Under the pieces are notes generated by a model. That model worked only from the letters and a program-made list of their open reading frames with translations. It did not search any database and was not told the DNA's origin. The position numbers and the translations under genes were made by a program. From positions 3,224,001 through 3,288,000 of the forward strand of contig NC_022247.1 in NCBI RefSeq assembly GCF_000463015.1: DNA of 64,000 nt. The letters run 5' to 3'. The stretch is from Variovorax paradoxus B4. GTDB taxonomy: Bacteria > Pseudomonadota > Gammaproteobacteria > Burkholderiales > Burkholderiaceae_C. Shown piece after piece: positions 37,628 through 50,279 of this stretch. Within the stretch, counting starts at the first letter, position 1; every line of letters begins with the position of its first letter.

Positions 37628-39663
37628 GCGGCCTCTTTCACGTTGGCCAGCGCGGCGTTCGCGAGCAGGCGGCGGGCGCGCTCGGCCACCACTTCGGCCG
37701 TGAGGCCGAACAGCTTGAAGAGTTCGCCGGCCGGCGCCGATTCGCCGAAACGGTCGAGCCCCACCACGTCGCCGTATTCGCCGACGAACTTCCACCAGAG
37801 GCCCGTGCTGCCGGCCTCCACCGCCACGCGCGGCAGGTGACGCGGAATGACCGCGTGGCGCCAATCGGCATCCTGGCGTTCGAACACGTCCATGCACGGC
37901 ACGGACACCACGCGCGCCTCGATGCCCTCCTGCGCCAGCAGGGCTGCAGCGGCCAGCGCCACGCCCACTTCGGAGCCGCTCGCCAGCAGCGCCACGCACT
38001 CGGCCTCCGGGCGGCGCAGCACGTAGGCGCCGCGCGCAATCGACTCGATGCGCTCGCCGGCGTCGCCGGCATGCGGCAGCGCCTGGCGCGTCAGCAGCAG
38101 GCAGCTTGGCCCGTCCACGCGGCGCAGGGCCTGCCGCCAGGCCACGGCCGTCTCGGTGGCATCGGCCGGGCGCCAGACGTCGACATCGGGAATCAGCCGC
38201 AGGCTCGAGGCATGCTCCACCGGCTGGTGCGTCGGGCCGTCCTCGCCGAGCCCGATGGAGTCGTGCGTGAAGACGTAGATGACTGGCAGCTTCATCAGCG
38301 CCGACATGCGCACGCCGTTGCGCGCGTAGTCGGAAAAAGTCAGGAAGGTGCCGCCGAAGGGGCGGAAGCCGCCATGCAGCGCGAGCCCGTTCATGATGGC
38401 CGCCATGCCGAACTCGCGCACGCCGTAGTGCACGTGGTTGCCGGTGCCCGTGCCCTTGAGCGCGCGGTGGCCCTTCCAGTCGGTGAGGTTCGATCCCGTG
38501 AGGTCGGCCGATCCGCCGATCAGCTCGGGCATCGCGGGGCCGACCTCGTCGAGCACCTGCTGCGAGGCCTTGCGCGTGGCGACCGATGACTTGCGCTGCT
38601 CCGCGCCGGACGCGGCCGAGGCCAGTGCCGCCTCGGCCTTCGCAGTGAGCGGTGCGTCGGTGCGATGGCGCCGCAGCAGCTCGCGCGCGAGCGCCGGATG
38701 TTCCTGTGCATAGGCGGCAAAGCGTTGCTGCCAGGCCTTGTGCAGCGCGGCGCCCGATTCGCGCGCCGACCAGGCCTCTGCAATGGCCGCCGGCACTTCG
38801 AAGGGCGCGGCGCTCCAGCCGAGCGCCTGCCGCGTCAGCGCGATCTCTGCCTCGCCCAATGCCTCGCCGTGCGCCTTTGCAGTACCGGCGCGGTTCGGCG
38901 AGCCCTGGCCGATGCGCGTCTTGCAGCACACCAGCACCGGGCGGTCCGCGGCCGTGGCGCGTTCAATGGCCGCGTCGAGCGCCGCGGCGTCATGGCCGTC
39001 GACATCGCGCAGCACGGTCCAGCCGTAGGCTTCGAAGCGGCCCGGCGTGTCGTCGCTGAACCAGCCGCCGACCTCGCCGTCGATCGAGATGCCGTTGTCG
39101 TCGTAGAACGCGACCAGCTTGTTCAAGCGCCAGGTCCCTGCGAGCGAACAGGCCTCGTGGCTGATGCCTTCCATCAGGCAGCCATCGCCCAGGAACACAT
39201 AGGTGCGGTGGTCGATCACCTCGTGGCCGGGCCGGTTGAATTCCTCGGCCAGCAGCTTCTCGGCCAGCGCCATGCCCACCGCATTGCTGATGCCCTGCCC
39301 CAGCGGCCCGGTGGTCGTCTCCACGCCGGGCGTGACGCCGACCTCGGGATGGCCCGGCGTGCGCGAATGCAATTGGCGGAAGCGCCGCAGCTCCTCCATC
39401 GGCAGCGCATAGCCGCTCAGATGCAGCAGCGCATAGAGCAGCATCGATCCGTGGCCATTGGAAACGACGAAGCGGTCGCGGTTCATCCAGCGCGGATCGG
39501 CCGGATCGTGCCGCAGGCGATGCCGCCACAAGGCTTCGGCGATGTCGGCCATGCCCATCGGCATGCCCGGGTGGCCCGAATTGGCGGCTTGCACGGCATC
39601 CATGGCCAGCGCGCGGATGGCGTTGGCGCACTGCGTGCGCAAGGCGAGGTTTTCAATCGTCAT
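37624..39663 (-). CDS. cbbT: Transketolase
   Basis: A 679-residue thiamine-diphosphate enzyme that rearranges sugar phosphates to regenerate pentoses. The ThDP-binding block is [20 protein letters not shown], with Mg2+ ligands in [10 protein letters not shown]. The pyrimidine-binding region has [16 protein letters not shown] and [19 protein letters not shown]. Length matches full transketolase. It lies between cbbP and cbbK in the operon and overlaps the latter by four bases. Confidence 0.95.
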   Translation of the reverse strand: MTIENLALRTQCANAIRALAMDAVQAANSGHPGMPMGMADIAEALWRHRLRHDPADPRWMNRDRFVVSNGHGSMLLYALLHLSGYALPMEELRRFRQLHSRTPGHPEVGVTPGVETTTGPLGQGISNAVGMALAEKLLAEEFNRPGHEVIDHRTYVFLGDGCLMEGISHEACSLAGTWRLNKLVAFYDDNGISIDGEVGGWFSDDTPGRFEAYGWTVLRDVDGHDAAALDAAIERATAADRPVLVCCKTRIGQGSPNRAGTAKAHGEALGEAEIALTRQALGWSAAPFEVPAAIAEAWSARESGAALHKAWQQRFAAYAQEHPALARELLRRHRTDAPLTAKAEAALASAASGAEQRKSSVATRKASQQVLDEVGPAMPELIGGSADLTGSNLTDWKGHRALKGTGTGNHVHYGVREFGMAAIMNGLALHGGFRPFGGTFLTFSDYARNGVRMSALMKLPVIYVFTHDSIGLGEDGPTHQPVEHASSLRLIPDVDVWRPADATETAVAWRQALRRVDGPSCLLLTRQALPHAGDAGERIESIARGAYVLRRPEAECVALLASGSEVGVALAAAALLAQEGIEARVVSVPCMDVFERQDADWRHAVIPRHLPRVAVEAGSTGLWWKFVGEYGDVVGLDRFGESAPAGELFKLFGLTAEVVAERARRLLANAALANVKEAA

Positions 39664-39718
39664 GCGAAGGTCCGGTTGGGTTCGTTGGCGTGAGGTGTTG
39701 GTTCGGGGCGCTCGCGCC

Positions 39719-40597
39719 CTAGATCGCGTAGGACTTCTTGCGCCGCTCCATGAGGCGCAGGATCATCGGCGTGAAGATCAGCTGCATCGCGAGCTCCATC
39801 TTTCCGCCCGGCACCACCAGTGTGTTGGCGCGCGACATGAAGGAGTCGTGCAGCATGCTCAGCAGGTACGGAAAGTCGAAGCCCGTCGGGTTGGCGAAGC
39901 GGATCACGACCAGGCTCTCGTCCGGGCTCGGGATGGTGCGCGCAATGAACGGGTCGGAGGTGTCGACCACCGGCACGCGCTGGAAGTTGATGTGCGTGCG
40001 CGTGAACTGCGGGCAGATGTAGTGCACGTACTCGTTCATGCGGCGCAGGATCACGTCGGTCACGGCTTCGGTGGAATAGCCGCGCGTGTTCTTGTCGCGG
40101 TGCAGCTTCTGGATCCACTCGAGGTTGATCACCGGCACCACGCCGATCAGCAGGTCGACGTGGCGCGCGATGTCGACCTTCTCGGTGGTCACGCCGCCAT
40201 GCAGGCCTTCATAGAAAAGCAGTTCGCTGTCGGGCAGCGTTTCCCACGGCGTGAAGGTGCCGGGCTCCTGCTTGTAGGGCGCCGCCTCCACCGCGTCGTG
40301 CAGGTACTTGCGGCTCTGGCCGACGCCCGCTTCGCCATAGTCGCGGAACAGTGCCTCGAGCTCGGCGAACAGGTTCGCGTCTTCGCCGAAGTGGCTGAAA
40401 TTGCGGTTGCCGGCGGCCTCGGCCTCGGCCATGGCCACCTTCATGGAATTGCGGTCGTGGCGATGGAAGCTGTCGCCTTCCACGATCGCCGCCTTGACGC
40501 TCTCGCGGCGGAAGATGTTCTCGAAGGTCCGCGTGACGGACGTGGTGCCCGCGCCGGACGAGCCGGTGATGGCAACGATGGGATGTTTGGCTGACAT
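39719..40597 (-). CDS. cbbP: Phosphoribulokinase
   Basis: A 292-residue proteobacterial-type PRK that makes ribulose-1,5-bisphosphate from ribulose-5-phosphate and ATP. The P-loop is [17 protein letters not shown] (residues 9-25), with [10 protein letters not shown] and [20 protein letters not shown] as substrate and Walker B blocks. The start at 40597 ([12 protein letters not shown]) is the only one keeping the P-loop near the N-terminus; the longer open frame runs into cbbF in another frame. Bacterial PRKs of this type are activated by NADH, which is family knowledge. Confidence 0.96.
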   Translation of the reverse strand: MSAKHPIVAITGSSGAGTTSVTRTFENIFRRESVKAAIVEGDSFHRHDRNSMKVAMAEAEAAGNRNFSHFGEDANLFAELEALFRDYGEAGVGQSRKYLHDAVEAAPYKQEPGTFTPWETLPDSELLFYEGLHGGVTTEKVDIARHVDLLIGVVPVINLEWIQKLHRDKNTRGYSTEAVTDVILRRMNEYVHYICPQFTRTHINFQRVPVVDTSDPFIARTIPSPDESLVVIRFANPTGFDFPYLLSMLHDSFMSRANTLVVPGGKMELAMQLIFTPMILRLMERRKKSYAI

Positions 40598-40644
40598 GGT
40601 GGCCTCGGGGAGATGAAGAATTCGTGCGGGCGGCGGGGCCTCGT

Positions 40645-41721
40645 TCAGGCGGCGGTGGCAAAGAGGCCGCGCTTGCCGAACAGCGGCGCCTGGTAGGTGT
40701 CCTGCGGCTCCTCGCTGTGGTAGGCCTCCACGCGCGCCACCTCGTCGGACGATCCGAAGACGAAGCCGATGCGCTGGTGGATCGACTCCGGCTCGACCGC
40801 CATCAGGCGGCGCCGGCCGGTGCTGGCCATGCCGCCGGCCTGCTCGATCAGGAAGGAGATCGGGTTGGCCTCGTAGAGCAGCCGCAGCCGCCCGTCGCGG
40901 CCCGATTCCTTGCTGTCGCGCGGGTACATGAAGACACCGCCGCGCATCAGGATGCGGTGCGTCTCGGCCACCAGCGAGGCGATCCACCGCATGTTGAAAT
41001 CGATGCCGCGCGGGCCTTCCTTGCCGGCCAGGCATTCGTCGACGTAGCGCTTCACGGCCGGCTCCCAGAAGCGGCTGTTCGATGCGTTGATCGCGAACTC
41101 GCTGGTCTGCCGCGGAATGCTCAGGTTCGGATGGCTCAGCACCCATTCGCCCAGTTGCGGATCGAGCGTGAAGGCATGCGTGCCGTTGCCCAGTGTCAGC
41201 ACCAGCATGGTCGACGGGCCGTAGATCGCGTAGCCGGCGCCCACCTGCTCGGTACCGGGCTGCAAAAAGTCTTCAGGCCTGGCGTCGGCCTCGGGTGTGG
41301 GCGCGCGCAGGATCGAGAAGATGCTGCCCACCGCCACGTTGACGTCGATGTTCGACGAACCGTCGAGCGGGTCGAACAGCAGCAGGTACTTGCCGCGCGG
41401 GTACTGCTGCTGCGGCGGCAGGTAGGGCTCTTCCATCTCTTCCGAGACCATGCCCGCCACGTGGCCGCCCCACTCGTTGGCGCGCAGGAACATGTCGTTG
41501 CTCAGCACGTCGAGCGTCTTCTGTTCCTCGCCCTGCACGTTCTGCGTGCTCGCGCTGCCGAGCACGTCGCCCAGGGCGCCGAGCGCGACCTTGCGCGAGA
41601 TCGCCTTGCAGGCAAGGGAGACGTCGGTGATGAGCGCGTTGAGCGCGCCCGTGGCACCGGGGTGGCGGCGGCGCTCCTCGATGATGTACTGGGTCAGCGT
41701 GGCCTTGCCTGCAATGGGCAT
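40645..41721 (-). CDS. cbbF: Class I fructose-1,6-/sedoheptulose-1,7-bisphosphatase
   Basis: A 358-residue phosphatase. The metal-binding blocks are [22 protein letters not shown] and the upstream acidic segment [27 protein letters not shown] and GGVFMYPRD mark the substrate side. It dephosphorylates FBP, and probably SBP, in the regenerative phase. It lies between cbbZ and cbbP, with short gaps. Confidence 0.95.
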   Translation of the reverse strand: MPIAGKATLTQYIIEERRRHPGATGALNALITDVSLACKAISRKVALGALGDVLGSASTQNVQGEEQKTLDVLSNDMFLRANEWGGHVAGMVSEEMEEPYLPPQQQYPRGKYLLLFDPLDGSSNIDVNVAVGSIFSILRAPTPEADARPEDFLQPGTEQVGAGYAIYGPSTMLVLTLGNGTHAFTLDPQLGEWVLSHPNLSIPRQTSEFAINASNSRFWEPAVKRYVDECLAGKEGPRGIDFNMRWIASLVAETHRILMRGGVFMYPRDSKESGRDGRLRLLYEANPISFLIEQAGGMASTGRRRLMAVEPESIHQRIGFVFGSSDEVARVEAYHSEEPQDTYQAPLFGKRGLFATAA

Positions 41722-41739
41722 GATCGTCTCCTGGTTGAA

Positions 41740-42465
41740 TCAAAAAATCCGGGTCGTTTCTTCGTCGCGGCGGACGGCGCGCGACTCGCGTGCCGTCAGC
41801 AGCAGCTGCTGCGGCGTCGAGACGCGCCATGCGGGCGCCGCTTCAGCCGCGTTCGCCGCCGCATGGCCGCCATAGCCCCAGGCCACCAGCGCGGCCGGAC
41901 AGCCCGCTGCCTGCGCGGCAAGCAGATCGGCCGGGCCGTCGCCCACCATCAGCAGCCGCGCGGGTTCCACACCCAGCTGGCGCGCCGCGGCGTGCAGCAG
42001 GAACGGCGCGGGCTTGCGCTGCGCCGCGGTGTCGGCGCCGTAGACCCCCGCCATCGCCGGCAGCAGACCCGCTGCATCCAGCACGGCGCGTGCCAGCGGC
42101 GTCGGCTTGTTCGTGACCACCACCATCGGCAGCGTGCGGCGCAGGCCGGCGACGAGTTCGGCAATGCCCTCGAACACGCTGCCGAACTGCAATGGGGCCG
42201 CCAGAGTGGCGGCGTCGAAGGCGCTGCGCAGCCGGCCGCGCAGCGCCTCGCTGCCGCCGAGGCCGTGCTCGCGCAGTGCCTGCAGGATCAGCGCGTCGGG
42301 GCCGTCGCCGATCCACGCGCGCACGGTGTCCAGCTCGAAGCACGCCAGCCCGGCTTCCTCGAGCGCGCAGTTCAGCGCCTGCCGGATGTCGGGCGCGCTG
42401 TCGACCAGGGTGCCGTCGAGGTCGAAGGCGATCGCATCGATGCCGCACAGGTCTTCTTTCGTCAT
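41740..42465 (-). CDS. cbbZ: Phosphoglycolate phosphatase
   Basis: A 241-residue HAD hydrolase that removes 2-phosphoglycolate formed by the RuBisCO oxygenase reaction. The nucleophile motif is [14 protein letters not shown], motif II is VVTNKP, and motif III/IV is [18 protein letters not shown]. It overlaps cbbE by ATGA and precedes cbbF by 18 bases. Confidence 0.94.
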   Translation of the reverse strand: MTKEDLCGIDAIAFDLDGTLVDSAPDIRQALNCALEEAGLACFELDTVRAWIGDGPDALILQALREHGLGGSEALRGRLRSAFDAATLAAPLQFGSVFEGIAELVAGLRRTLPMVVVTNKPTPLARAVLDAAGLLPAMAGVYGADTAAQRKPAPFLLHAAARQLGVEPARLLMVGDGPADLLAAQAAGCPAALVAWGYGGHAAANAAEAAPAWRVSTPQQLLLTARESRAVRRDEETTRIF

Positions 42466-43166
42466 GCGGGACGCCCTTCCATCGACTCGCGGCCCTGCAG
42501 CGCCTGTGCGCGGATGGCGCCGATGGCTTCGCGGTAGCGGCCGCCGTTGAACACGGCCGAGCCCGCCACCAGCGTGTCGGCCCCCGCCGCGCCGATGCGC
42601 GCGGCGTTGTCGGGCTTCACGCCGCCATCGACCTCCAGCCAGATCTCGCGCCCGCTCGCATCGATGCGGCGGCGCACCGCCTCGATCTTCGGCAGCACGC
42701 TCTCGATGAAGCTCTGGCCGCCGAAGCCGGGGTTGACCGACATCAGCAGCACCAGGTCGAGCTGGTCCAGCACATGGTCCAGCACCGCAAGCGGCGTGGC
42801 GGGGTTGAGCACCAGGCCGGCCTTGCAGCCGCTGTCCCTGATCAGCCGGATCGTGCGGTCGATGTGCTCGCTGGCCTCGGGATGGAACGAAATGATCGAT
42901 GCACCGGCCTGCGCGAACATCGGGATCAGCGCATCGACCGGCTTGACCATCAGGTGCACGTCGATCGGCACCGTCGCATAGGGCTTGATAGCCTCGCAGA
43001 CCAGCGGACCGATTGTCAGATTTGGAACATAGTGGTTGTCCATGACATCGAAATGGATCAGATCGGCACCGGCCTCGATGACCGCCGTGACCTCTTCGCC
43101 GAGCCGCGCGAAGTTCGCCGACAGCAGGCTGGGCGCGATCCGCATGGCGTTCTTTTCGTTCTGCAT
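42462..43166 (-). CDS. cbbE: Ribulose-phosphate 3-epimerase
   Basis: A 234-residue TIM-barrel epimerase interconverting xylulose-5- and ribulose-5-phosphate. Family blocks are [54 protein letters not shown] and the phosphate loop around LVAGSAVF. The start at 43166 directly abuts the cbbY stop and has GAGG upstream; an internal ATG eight codons in (MRIAPSLL) is the alternative and would match the usual family start. Confidence 0.94.
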   Translation of the reverse strand: MQNEKNAMRIAPSLLSANFARLGEEVTAVIEAGADLIHFDVMDNHYVPNLTIGPLVCEAIKPYATVPIDVHLMVKPVDALIPMFAQAGASIISFHPEASEHIDRTIRLIRDSGCKAGLVLNPATPLAVLDHVLDQLDLVLLMSVNPGFGGQSFIESVLPKIEAVRRRIDASGREIWLEVDGGVKPDNAARIGAAGADTLVAGSAVFNGGRYREAIGAIRAQALQGRESMEGRPA

Positions 43167-43970
43167 CTAGCAGTCCTCACGGTAAAGCGCCTGCACGGCA
43201 TTCAATGGCGGCGCCACGGTGGCCATCCGCAACAATTCTTCGATTCCGAGCCATGCCGCGGATGCAAGGCTCCCGCCGGGCTCGCCGGCCAGCGGCTGGG
43301 TGGGGTCGCCCAGGCCGGGCAGCACCAGCCCGGCGCCGCTGAAGTCGCTGCCCTCGGTCCAGAAGGTGGGCGTGACCAGCGTCCAGAGACCGGCGCCGAG
43401 CGCCGAGCGCAGGCCGTTGGGCGAGTCCTCGATGGCGATCGCGCGCTCGGGCGGCACGCCCAGCGTGTCGAGCGCCAGCAGGTAGATGTCGGAGGCGGGC
43501 TTCTTCGCGCGCACCTGGTCGCCGCAGGCGATCACGTCGAACATCGTGAGGCCGCGCGGGCCCAGCGTGGCCTGCAGCAGCGCGTCGATGTTGACGGCGG
43601 TGGTGGTGCTGGCAATGGCCAGGCGCAGGCCGGCATCCTGGGCCTCCTCGAGAAACCGCAGCACGCCGGTGCGCAGCTCGATGCCGCCGCGCCGCGCGAT
43701 GTCGGTGTAGTGCTGCGTCTTGGCCGCGTGGATGGCCGGCACCCGTTCATGCAGCCGCTTCTTCTCCGATGCGCTCAGCGGCAGCGAATCGATGCAGGCC
43801 TTCATGCGCTCCTTGCCGCCCGTGACGGCCAGCAGCGCGCGGTATTCGGCCTGGCTCCAATGCCAGTCGAGCCCGAGCTGCTCGAAGGCCAGGTTGAAGG
43901 CCATGCGGTGCACTTCCTCGGTGTCGGCCAGGGTGCCGTCGACGTCGAAGACCAGGGCTTCGATGCTCAT
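43167..43970 (-). CDS. cbbY: CbbY-type HAD phosphatase
   Basis: A 267-residue HAD hydrolase. It has motif [21 protein letters not shown], a helical cap domain, motif II IASTTT, and [17 protein letters not shown]. CbbY proteins remove xylulose-1,5-bisphosphate, a misfire product that inhibits RuBisCO, so it works alongside CbbX. The start at 43970 overlaps the cbbX stop (ATGA). Presence of both CbbY and CbbZ gives separate clean-up of the inhibitor and of phosphoglycolate. Confidence 0.92.
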   Translation of the reverse strand: MSIEALVFDVDGTLADTEEVHRMAFNLAFEQLGLDWHWSQAEYRALLAVTGGKERMKACIDSLPLSASEKKRLHERVPAIHAAKTQHYTDIARRGGIELRTGVLRFLEEAQDAGLRLAIASTTTAVNIDALLQATLGPRGLTMFDVIACGDQVRAKKPASDIYLLALDTLGVPPERAIAIEDSPNGLRSALGAGLWTLVTPTFWTEGSDFSGAGLVLPGLGDPTQPLAGEPGGSLASAAWLGIEELLRMATVAPPLNAVQALYREDC

Positions 43971-44896
43971 TTCCTTGCTCCTTCGGTCTGCACGGCGTCC
44001 GCCGCCGGATGGAAGACGCGGCTGGCCAGGATGTCCTGAGCCTGGAGCGTGCAGAGCTGCCCGCGCGTCAGGGCCTCGTCGCTGCCGAACAGGCGCGTGG
44101 CGTGGCGCAGCCGGATGCGGTCGAGCGCGTTGCGGATCGATCGCGCATTCGCAAAGTGCGGCTGCCGCCGGCGCAGGCTGACGTAGCGCGAGAAGGTGGA
44201 GGCCGCGCCGTCGTCGAAGCTGTAGTTCAGCCGCCTCAGCATGAGCTGCGCGATCTGCATCAGCTCGGCCTCGCTGTAGTCCGGGAAGTCGATGTGGTGC
44301 GCAATGCGCGAGGCCATGCCCGGGTTGCTGCCGAAGAAGGTCTCCATGCGGTCCTTGTAGCCCGCAAGAATCACCACCAGGTCGTCGCGCTGGTTCTCCA
44401 TCACCTGCAGCAGGATCTCGATGGCCTCCTGCCCGTAGTCGCGCTCGTTCTCGGGCCGGTAGAGGTAGTAGGCCTCGTCGATGAACAGCACGCCGCCCAT
44501 CGCCTTCTTGATCACTTCCTTGGTCTTGGGCGCCGTGTGGCCGATGAACTGGCCCACCAGGTCGTCGCGCGTCACCGCCACCAGGTGGCCCTTGCGCACA
44601 TAGCCCAGCTGCTTGAGCACCTCGGCCATGCGCATCGCCACCGTGGTCTTGCCGGTGCCCGGGTTGCCCGTGAACGACATGTGCAGCGAGGGCGGCTGCG
44701 ACTGCAGCCCCTGCTCCTGGCGCAGCTTGTCGATCAGGAGCAGCGCCGCAATGTCGCGGATGCGGCCCTTGACCGGCGCCAGTCCGATCAGCTCGGCGTC
44801 GAGCTGGTCGAGCAGCGCTTTCACGCCCGAGGACTCGAAGAGCTGCCTCGGCGCCGTGGCCGTGGCCGTGATGGCGGGGGTTTCGGTGGCGTCCAT
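43967..44896 (-). CDS. cbbX: Red-type RuBisCO activase CbbX
   Basis: A 309-residue AAA+ ATPase that remodels inhibited red-type RuBisCO. Walker A is [19 protein letters not shown], Walker [21 protein letters not shown], and [20 protein letters not shown] carries the arginine finger region. The ATG at 44896 ([10 protein letters not shown]) is preferred to a TTG five codons earlier. Its presence between cbbS and cbbY fits a form IC large subunit. Confidence 0.95.
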   Translation of the reverse strand: MDATETPAITATATAPRQLFESSGVKALLDQLDAELIGLAPVKGRIRDIAALLLIDKLRQEQGLQSQPPSLHMSFTGNPGTGKTTVAMRMAEVLKQLGYVRKGHLVAVTRDDLVGQFIGHTAPKTKEVIKKAMGGVLFIDEAYYLYRPENERDYGQEAIEILLQVMENQRDDLVVILAGYKDRMETFFGSNPGMASRIAHHIDFPDYSEAELMQIAQLMLRRLNYSFDDGAASTFSRYVSLRRRQPHFANARSIRNALDRIRLRHATRLFGSDEALTRGQLCTLQAQDILASRVFHPAADAVQTEGARK

Positions 44897-44932
44897 GCGT
44901 GGCTCCGGCAATCTCCGTATGGTGGGTTTCGA

Positions 44933-45352
44933 TCAGTACCGGCTGCCTTCGGGCCGCGCCTGCACCGCATAGCTTTCGAGGCTGTAGCGGATCGTGCGGC
45001 CCGGCTCCTCGGAGCGGATCAGGCGGAAGCCCGGTTCGTTCGAGGGCCGGTTGACGATGAAGGACATCACGACCGACTCGGTGCCGTGCGTCGAATCGAA
45101 GGCCGTCACGCGGATGTACTGCTGCGGAAAAGTCTTGCGGCAGGCCGCGAGTTCGAGCATGACGCCGGCCGCGTCCTTGATGTCGAACATCGGGTTGCCG
45201 AACATCTCCCAGAAGGTGTTGCGCGGATGCGGGTCGTCGGTGTATTCGAGCCCGATGGCCCAGCCCTTGTCGAGGCAATACTCGACCTGGCGGCTGATCT
45301 GCTCGTCGCTCAGGTCGGGCAGGAAGGAAAAAGTGCCTTGTGTGATTCGCAT
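44933..45352 (-). CDS. cbbS: Ribulose-bisphosphate carboxylase small subunit, red type
   Basis: A 139-residue small subunit beginning MRITQGTFSFLPDLSDEQI. It has GWAIGLEYTDDPHPRNTFWE and the C-terminal beta-hairpin extension (PGFRLIRSEEPGRTIRYS onward) that distinguishes red-type small subunits from the green type. It starts 32 bases after the cbbL stop. Eight copies assemble with eight CbbL. Confidence 0.96.
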   Translation of the reverse strand: MRITQGTFSFLPDLSDEQISRQVEYCLDKGWAIGLEYTDDPHPRNTFWEMFGNPMFDIKDAAGVMLELAACRKTFPQQYIRVTAFDSTHGTESVVMSFIVNRPSNEPGFRLIRSEEPGRTIRYSLESYAVQARPEGSRY

Positions 45353-45384
45353 GTCTGTTGCTCCTGGAACTGGAAAAGGCGGGT

Positions 45385-46966
<1,582 letters not shown>

Positions 46967-46972
46967 CACTAC

Positions 46973-47950
46973 ATGCCTCTTTCCAAGCACGCGAGCTTTC
47001 GCCAGCTCGCCACTTTCCACGCCGTGGCGCGGCTCGGCAGCGTTTCACTTGCTGCAGACGAAATGCACCTGACGCAACCCGCGGTGTCGATACAAATCGG
47101 CACACTCGAGGAATCGGCCGGCACGCCGCTCCTGCAGCGCACGGGCCGTGGCATCCGCCTGACCGAAGCGGGCGAATTGCTGGCGGGCTATGCCGGCCGC
47201 ATCCTCGACCTGTGGCGCGAGGCCGGCGACGAAATGGCCATGCTGCAGGGCGTGTTCTCGGGCACCTTGCGCGTGGGCGCCATCACCACGGCCGAATATC
47301 TGCTGCCGCCCATCCTGGTGAACTTCGCCAAGGAGCATCCGAAGGTGAAGGTCAAGCTGCAGGTCGGCAACCGCGACGAGATCGTGCGCATGCTCGCGGG
47401 CCAGGAGATCGACATCGCCATCATGGGCCGCCCGCCCGCAGAGCTGAAGACCGACTCCAGCGCCTTCGCCAAGCACCCGATGGCCTTTCTCGCGGCGCCC
47501 TCGCATCCGCTGATGTCCGCGGCCAAGCCGAGCATCGCCCTGCTCTCGGACACGCGCATGCTGGTGCGCGAGCGCGGCTCGGGCACGCGCACCACGGTCG
47601 AGCGTTTCTTCAAGGACCACGGGCTGCCGCTGCGCATCGGCTCCGAGCTGTCGAGCAACGAGGCCATCAAGCAGATGTGCGCCGCGGGCTTCGGCATTGC
47701 GTTTTTGTCGATGCACACCTGCGTGCTCGAGATGAACGCCGGCCTGCTGGGCGTGCTGCCGGTGCCGGGCAATCCGGTGGTGCGCGACTGGTACGTGATG
47801 CACCTGGCCTCGCGGCAATTGCCGCAGGTGGCGCTGGCCTTCGAGGAGTATTTGCGCACGCATGGGCAGGCGCAGATCCAGCAGCAGCTCGGCACGCTGC
47901 CGGCGGCACGCACCGCCGCAAGAAAACGCAGCGTGCGGCGCGCGGCCTGA
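46973..47950 (+). CDS. cbbR: LysR-type Calvin-cycle regulator CbbR
   Basis: A 325-residue LysR-family regulator. The N-terminal HTH spans about residues 7-65 (HASFRQLATFHAVARLGSVS then ADEMHLTQPAVSIQIGTLEE). An effector-binding domain follows (VGAITTAEYLLPPILVNFAK). A basic Ala/Arg tail follows the domain. It is divergent from cbbL, the standard arrangement for CbbR, which activates cbb operons in response to metabolites such as phosphoenolpyruvate or RuBP. Its own promoter shares the operator. Confidence 0.93.
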   Translation: MPLSKHASFRQLATFHAVARLGSVSLAADEMHLTQPAVSIQIGTLEESAGTPLLQRTGRGIRLTEAGELLAGYAGRILDLWREAGDEMAMLQGVFSGTLRVGAITTAEYLLPPILVNFAKEHPKVKVKLQVGNRDEIVRMLAGQEIDIAIMGRPPAELKTDSSAFAKHPMAFLAAPSHPLMSAAKPSIALLSDTRMLVRERGSGTRTTVERFFKDHGLPLRIGSELSSNEAIKQMCAAGFGIAFLSMHTCVLEMNAGLLGVLPVPGNPVVRDWYVMHLASRQLPQVALAFEEYLRTHGQAQIQQQLGTLPAARTAARKRSVRRAA

Positions 47951-47968
47951 GCCTTCGGGCGCTCGGGC

Positions 47969-50266
47969 TCAGACGCCCAGCTGCACCCGCATGCCGATCC
48001 ACACCGCGCGCGGCGCGCCCGGCGCCACGAACTGCGCATTGCGCCATGCATCGGGCGCCGCCACTGCGCCGCTGGCATCGAAACCGTTGCGGCCCAGCTG
48101 GCCCGCCGTGGCATAGCGGCGGTTGAACACGTTCGCCACCTTGGCAAAGAGCTCCAGGTTGCGCCCGAGCTTCCAGCGCGTCGTGAGGTCGAGCAGCGCG
48201 TAGCCGCCGATGCGGCCGCTGCCACTGAAGTCGGCCCCGTCGGGCGTGTGCAGGCCGTTCTCGTTGCCGCGTACCGTCTGCCGTGAATAGACGCGGTATT
48301 GCGCGCCCAGGGTCCAGTCGGGCGTCACGCGCCAGTCGACGTTGAACTTGAGCGAATGCGCCGGCAGCCCCGGCAGGCGGTCGCCGCGCCGCACCGCGAT
48401 CTCGCCTTCGCCGGTGCAGGCGGGGCTGGTTTCGGCGCTGCTGTTCGCTTCGGCCACCAGGCAGGCCGGCGAGTCGTACCTCGCGCGCAGGTAGCTGTAC
48501 GACAGCGACCAGTCGAGGCGGTCCGTCTGCTGCGAGAGCCCGAGTTCCACGCCTTGGCGCAGGGTGCGCCCGAAGTTGCTGAAGTAGCCGCGCGAGAGCC
48601 CGCTGCTGACGAACAGCAGGTCGTCCTTGTTGACGGTGCGGAACACCGAGGCATTCCACCGCATGCCGGACTCGAGCGTGCCGCGCAGTCCGGTTTCGAG
48701 CGTCTGCGACACCACCTGCTTGAGCGGCGGATCGGACTGCAGCGCGTTCGGCAGCACGCAGGCGTTGGCCGGATCGGAGCAGCCGAGCTCGATCGGGCTC
48801 GGCGCGCGGCTGCCCTGGCTCCAGCCCGCATAGGCCGTGAGCCGCGGCGTCGCCTGCCAGGTGAGGCCGATGGCGGGGTTGAATTTCTTGTAGCGGCCTT
48901 CGCCGTCGAGCTGCGTGGACAGGCCAAGCAAGGCGCGCCCGTCGTCGCGGGTGCTCACGCGGGTGTCGTTGTAGCGGCCCGAGAGGCTGAGCTGCAGGTT
49001 CGGCTGCAGCGCCACCAGATCGGAAAAATAAATGCTCGCGGTGCGGCTCTTGCCCGCGAGCAGCGCATCGACTTCGGCCTCTTCCTGCGGCACGACCGCG
49101 CGCGTGCCGTCCAGCATGCCCTCGGACTCGGTCTGCCGGAAGTGCGTGCGGGCACGGTCCACCGAGGCACCGAAGGTGAGCTGGTGAATGCCCGCGGTGT
49201 AGGTCGACTGCAGCGCCACGCCTTCGCCATGCTGGCGCGTGTAGGTGCGGTTCTCCACGCCCGTGGCCTCGTTGTCCGGCGGATTGAAATCGTCGTTGAG
49301 GTCGCCGTTGAGCGTGCTGTAGCGCGAACGCCGCGTGTAGGCGGTCATGGAAATCGTCTGCACGTCGCTCAGGCGGTAGCTGGCATTGAGCGTGAGCATC
49401 GACATGCGGTTGTCGGTGCGGTCGGGCCGCGTGTACACCTGCTTGCGGTTCCGCATCAGCATGGACTCGGGCAGCAGGCCGTTGCCCACCATCCGGTTGT
49501 CGCCATGGGTGAAGCTCAGGTCCCAGGAGAGCCGGCCGCTGTCTTGTCCGACCTTGGCAAACAGCTGGCGCACGCGCGAGGGCGAGTAGTTGCGCCAGCC
49601 GTCCTCGTTGAGGCCGCCGAGCGCCAGGAACAGGTGGCCGCCTTCGGCGAGCTTGCGGCCATGCGTGAGCTCGGTGCTCACGCGGCCGAAGGAGCCGGCC
49701 TGCAGCTCCAGCTCGGTGCCGGGATGCGTATCGCCCCGCTTGGTCTGCAGCGACAGCGCACCGCCGAGCGTGTTCAGCCCGAACAGCGGGTTGGAGCCCG
49801 GCAGCAGCGTGATGCTCGAGATGGCCGCCTTCGGAATCAGGTCCCAGTTCACCACGTCGCCGAAGGGTTCGTTGATGCGCACGCCGTCCTGGTACACCGA
49901 AAGGCCCTGCGGCGTGCCGAGCACCGGGCTCGCGCTGAAGCCGCGGTAGTTCACGTCGACCTGGAACGGATTGCCCTGGATCTCGTTCACGTTCACGCTC
50001 GGCAGCTGCGTGGACATGAAGTCCGGCAGGTTCAGGCTCTGCGCGCGGCGCAGGTGCAGGTCGTCGGCGGTCTGCACGTTGGACGGGATCTGGTCCTTCG
50101 GCACCTCGATGCCCGGCACGGGCGTGGTGCCGACCACCTCGACGGCCGGCAGGCTGCCCGCCTGGGCCGCTGCGGTCTCCTGCGCCTGCCCCGTCAGCGG
50201 GCAGGCAGCGGCGGCCACGGCAAGGCCGATCAGCCGGCGGGTGGTTGGCGTATTCGGTCGGCGCAC
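47969..50266 (-). CDS. TonB-dependent outer-membrane receptor
   Basis: A 765-residue receptor. A signal peptide (about residues 10-29) is followed by a TonB-box-like LPAVEVVGTTP, the plug domain (SVNVNEIQGNPFQVDVNYRG, FGLNTLGGALSLQTKRG) and a 22-strand-type barrel ending WIGMRVQLGV. It starts at GTG (50266) with AGGAGG ideally placed; no ATG start keeps the signal peptide at the N-terminus. It is the last gene of an operon resembling lanthanide-uptake clusters and could import a metal complex, as LutH does in Methylobacterium. Substrate is inference. Confidence 0.9.
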   Translation of the reverse strand: MRRPNTPTTRRLIGLAVAAAACPLTGQAQETAAAQAGSLPAVEVVGTTPVPGIEVPKDQIPSNVQTADDLHLRRAQSLNLPDFMSTQLPSVNVNEIQGNPFQVDVNYRGFSASPVLGTPQGLSVYQDGVRINEPFGDVVNWDLIPKAAISSITLLPGSNPLFGLNTLGGALSLQTKRGDTHPGTELELQAGSFGRVSTELTHGRKLAEGGHLFLALGGLNEDGWRNYSPSRVRQLFAKVGQDSGRLSWDLSFTHGDNRMVGNGLLPESMLMRNRKQVYTRPDRTDNRMSMLTLNASYRLSDVQTISMTAYTRRSRYSTLNGDLNDDFNPPDNEATGVENRTYTRQHGEGVALQSTYTAGIHQLTFGASVDRARTHFRQTESEGMLDGTRAVVPQEEAEVDALLAGKSRTASIYFSDLVALQPNLQLSLSGRYNDTRVSTRDDGRALLGLSTQLDGEGRYKKFNPAIGLTWQATPRLTAYAGWSQGSRAPSPIELGCSDPANACVLPNALQSDPPLKQVVSQTLETGLRGTLESGMRWNASVFRTVNKDDLLFVSSGLSRGYFSNFGRTLRQGVELGLSQQTDRLDWSLSYSYLRARYDSPACLVAEANSSAETSPACTGEGEIAVRRGDRLPGLPAHSLKFNVDWRVTPDWTLGAQYRVYSRQTVRGNENGLHTPDGADFSGSGRIGGYALLDLTTRWKLGRNLELFAKVANVFNRRYATAGQLGRNGFDASGAVAAPDAWRNAQFVAPGAPRAVWIGMRVQLGV

Positions 50267-50279
50267 AGTGTTCCCCTCC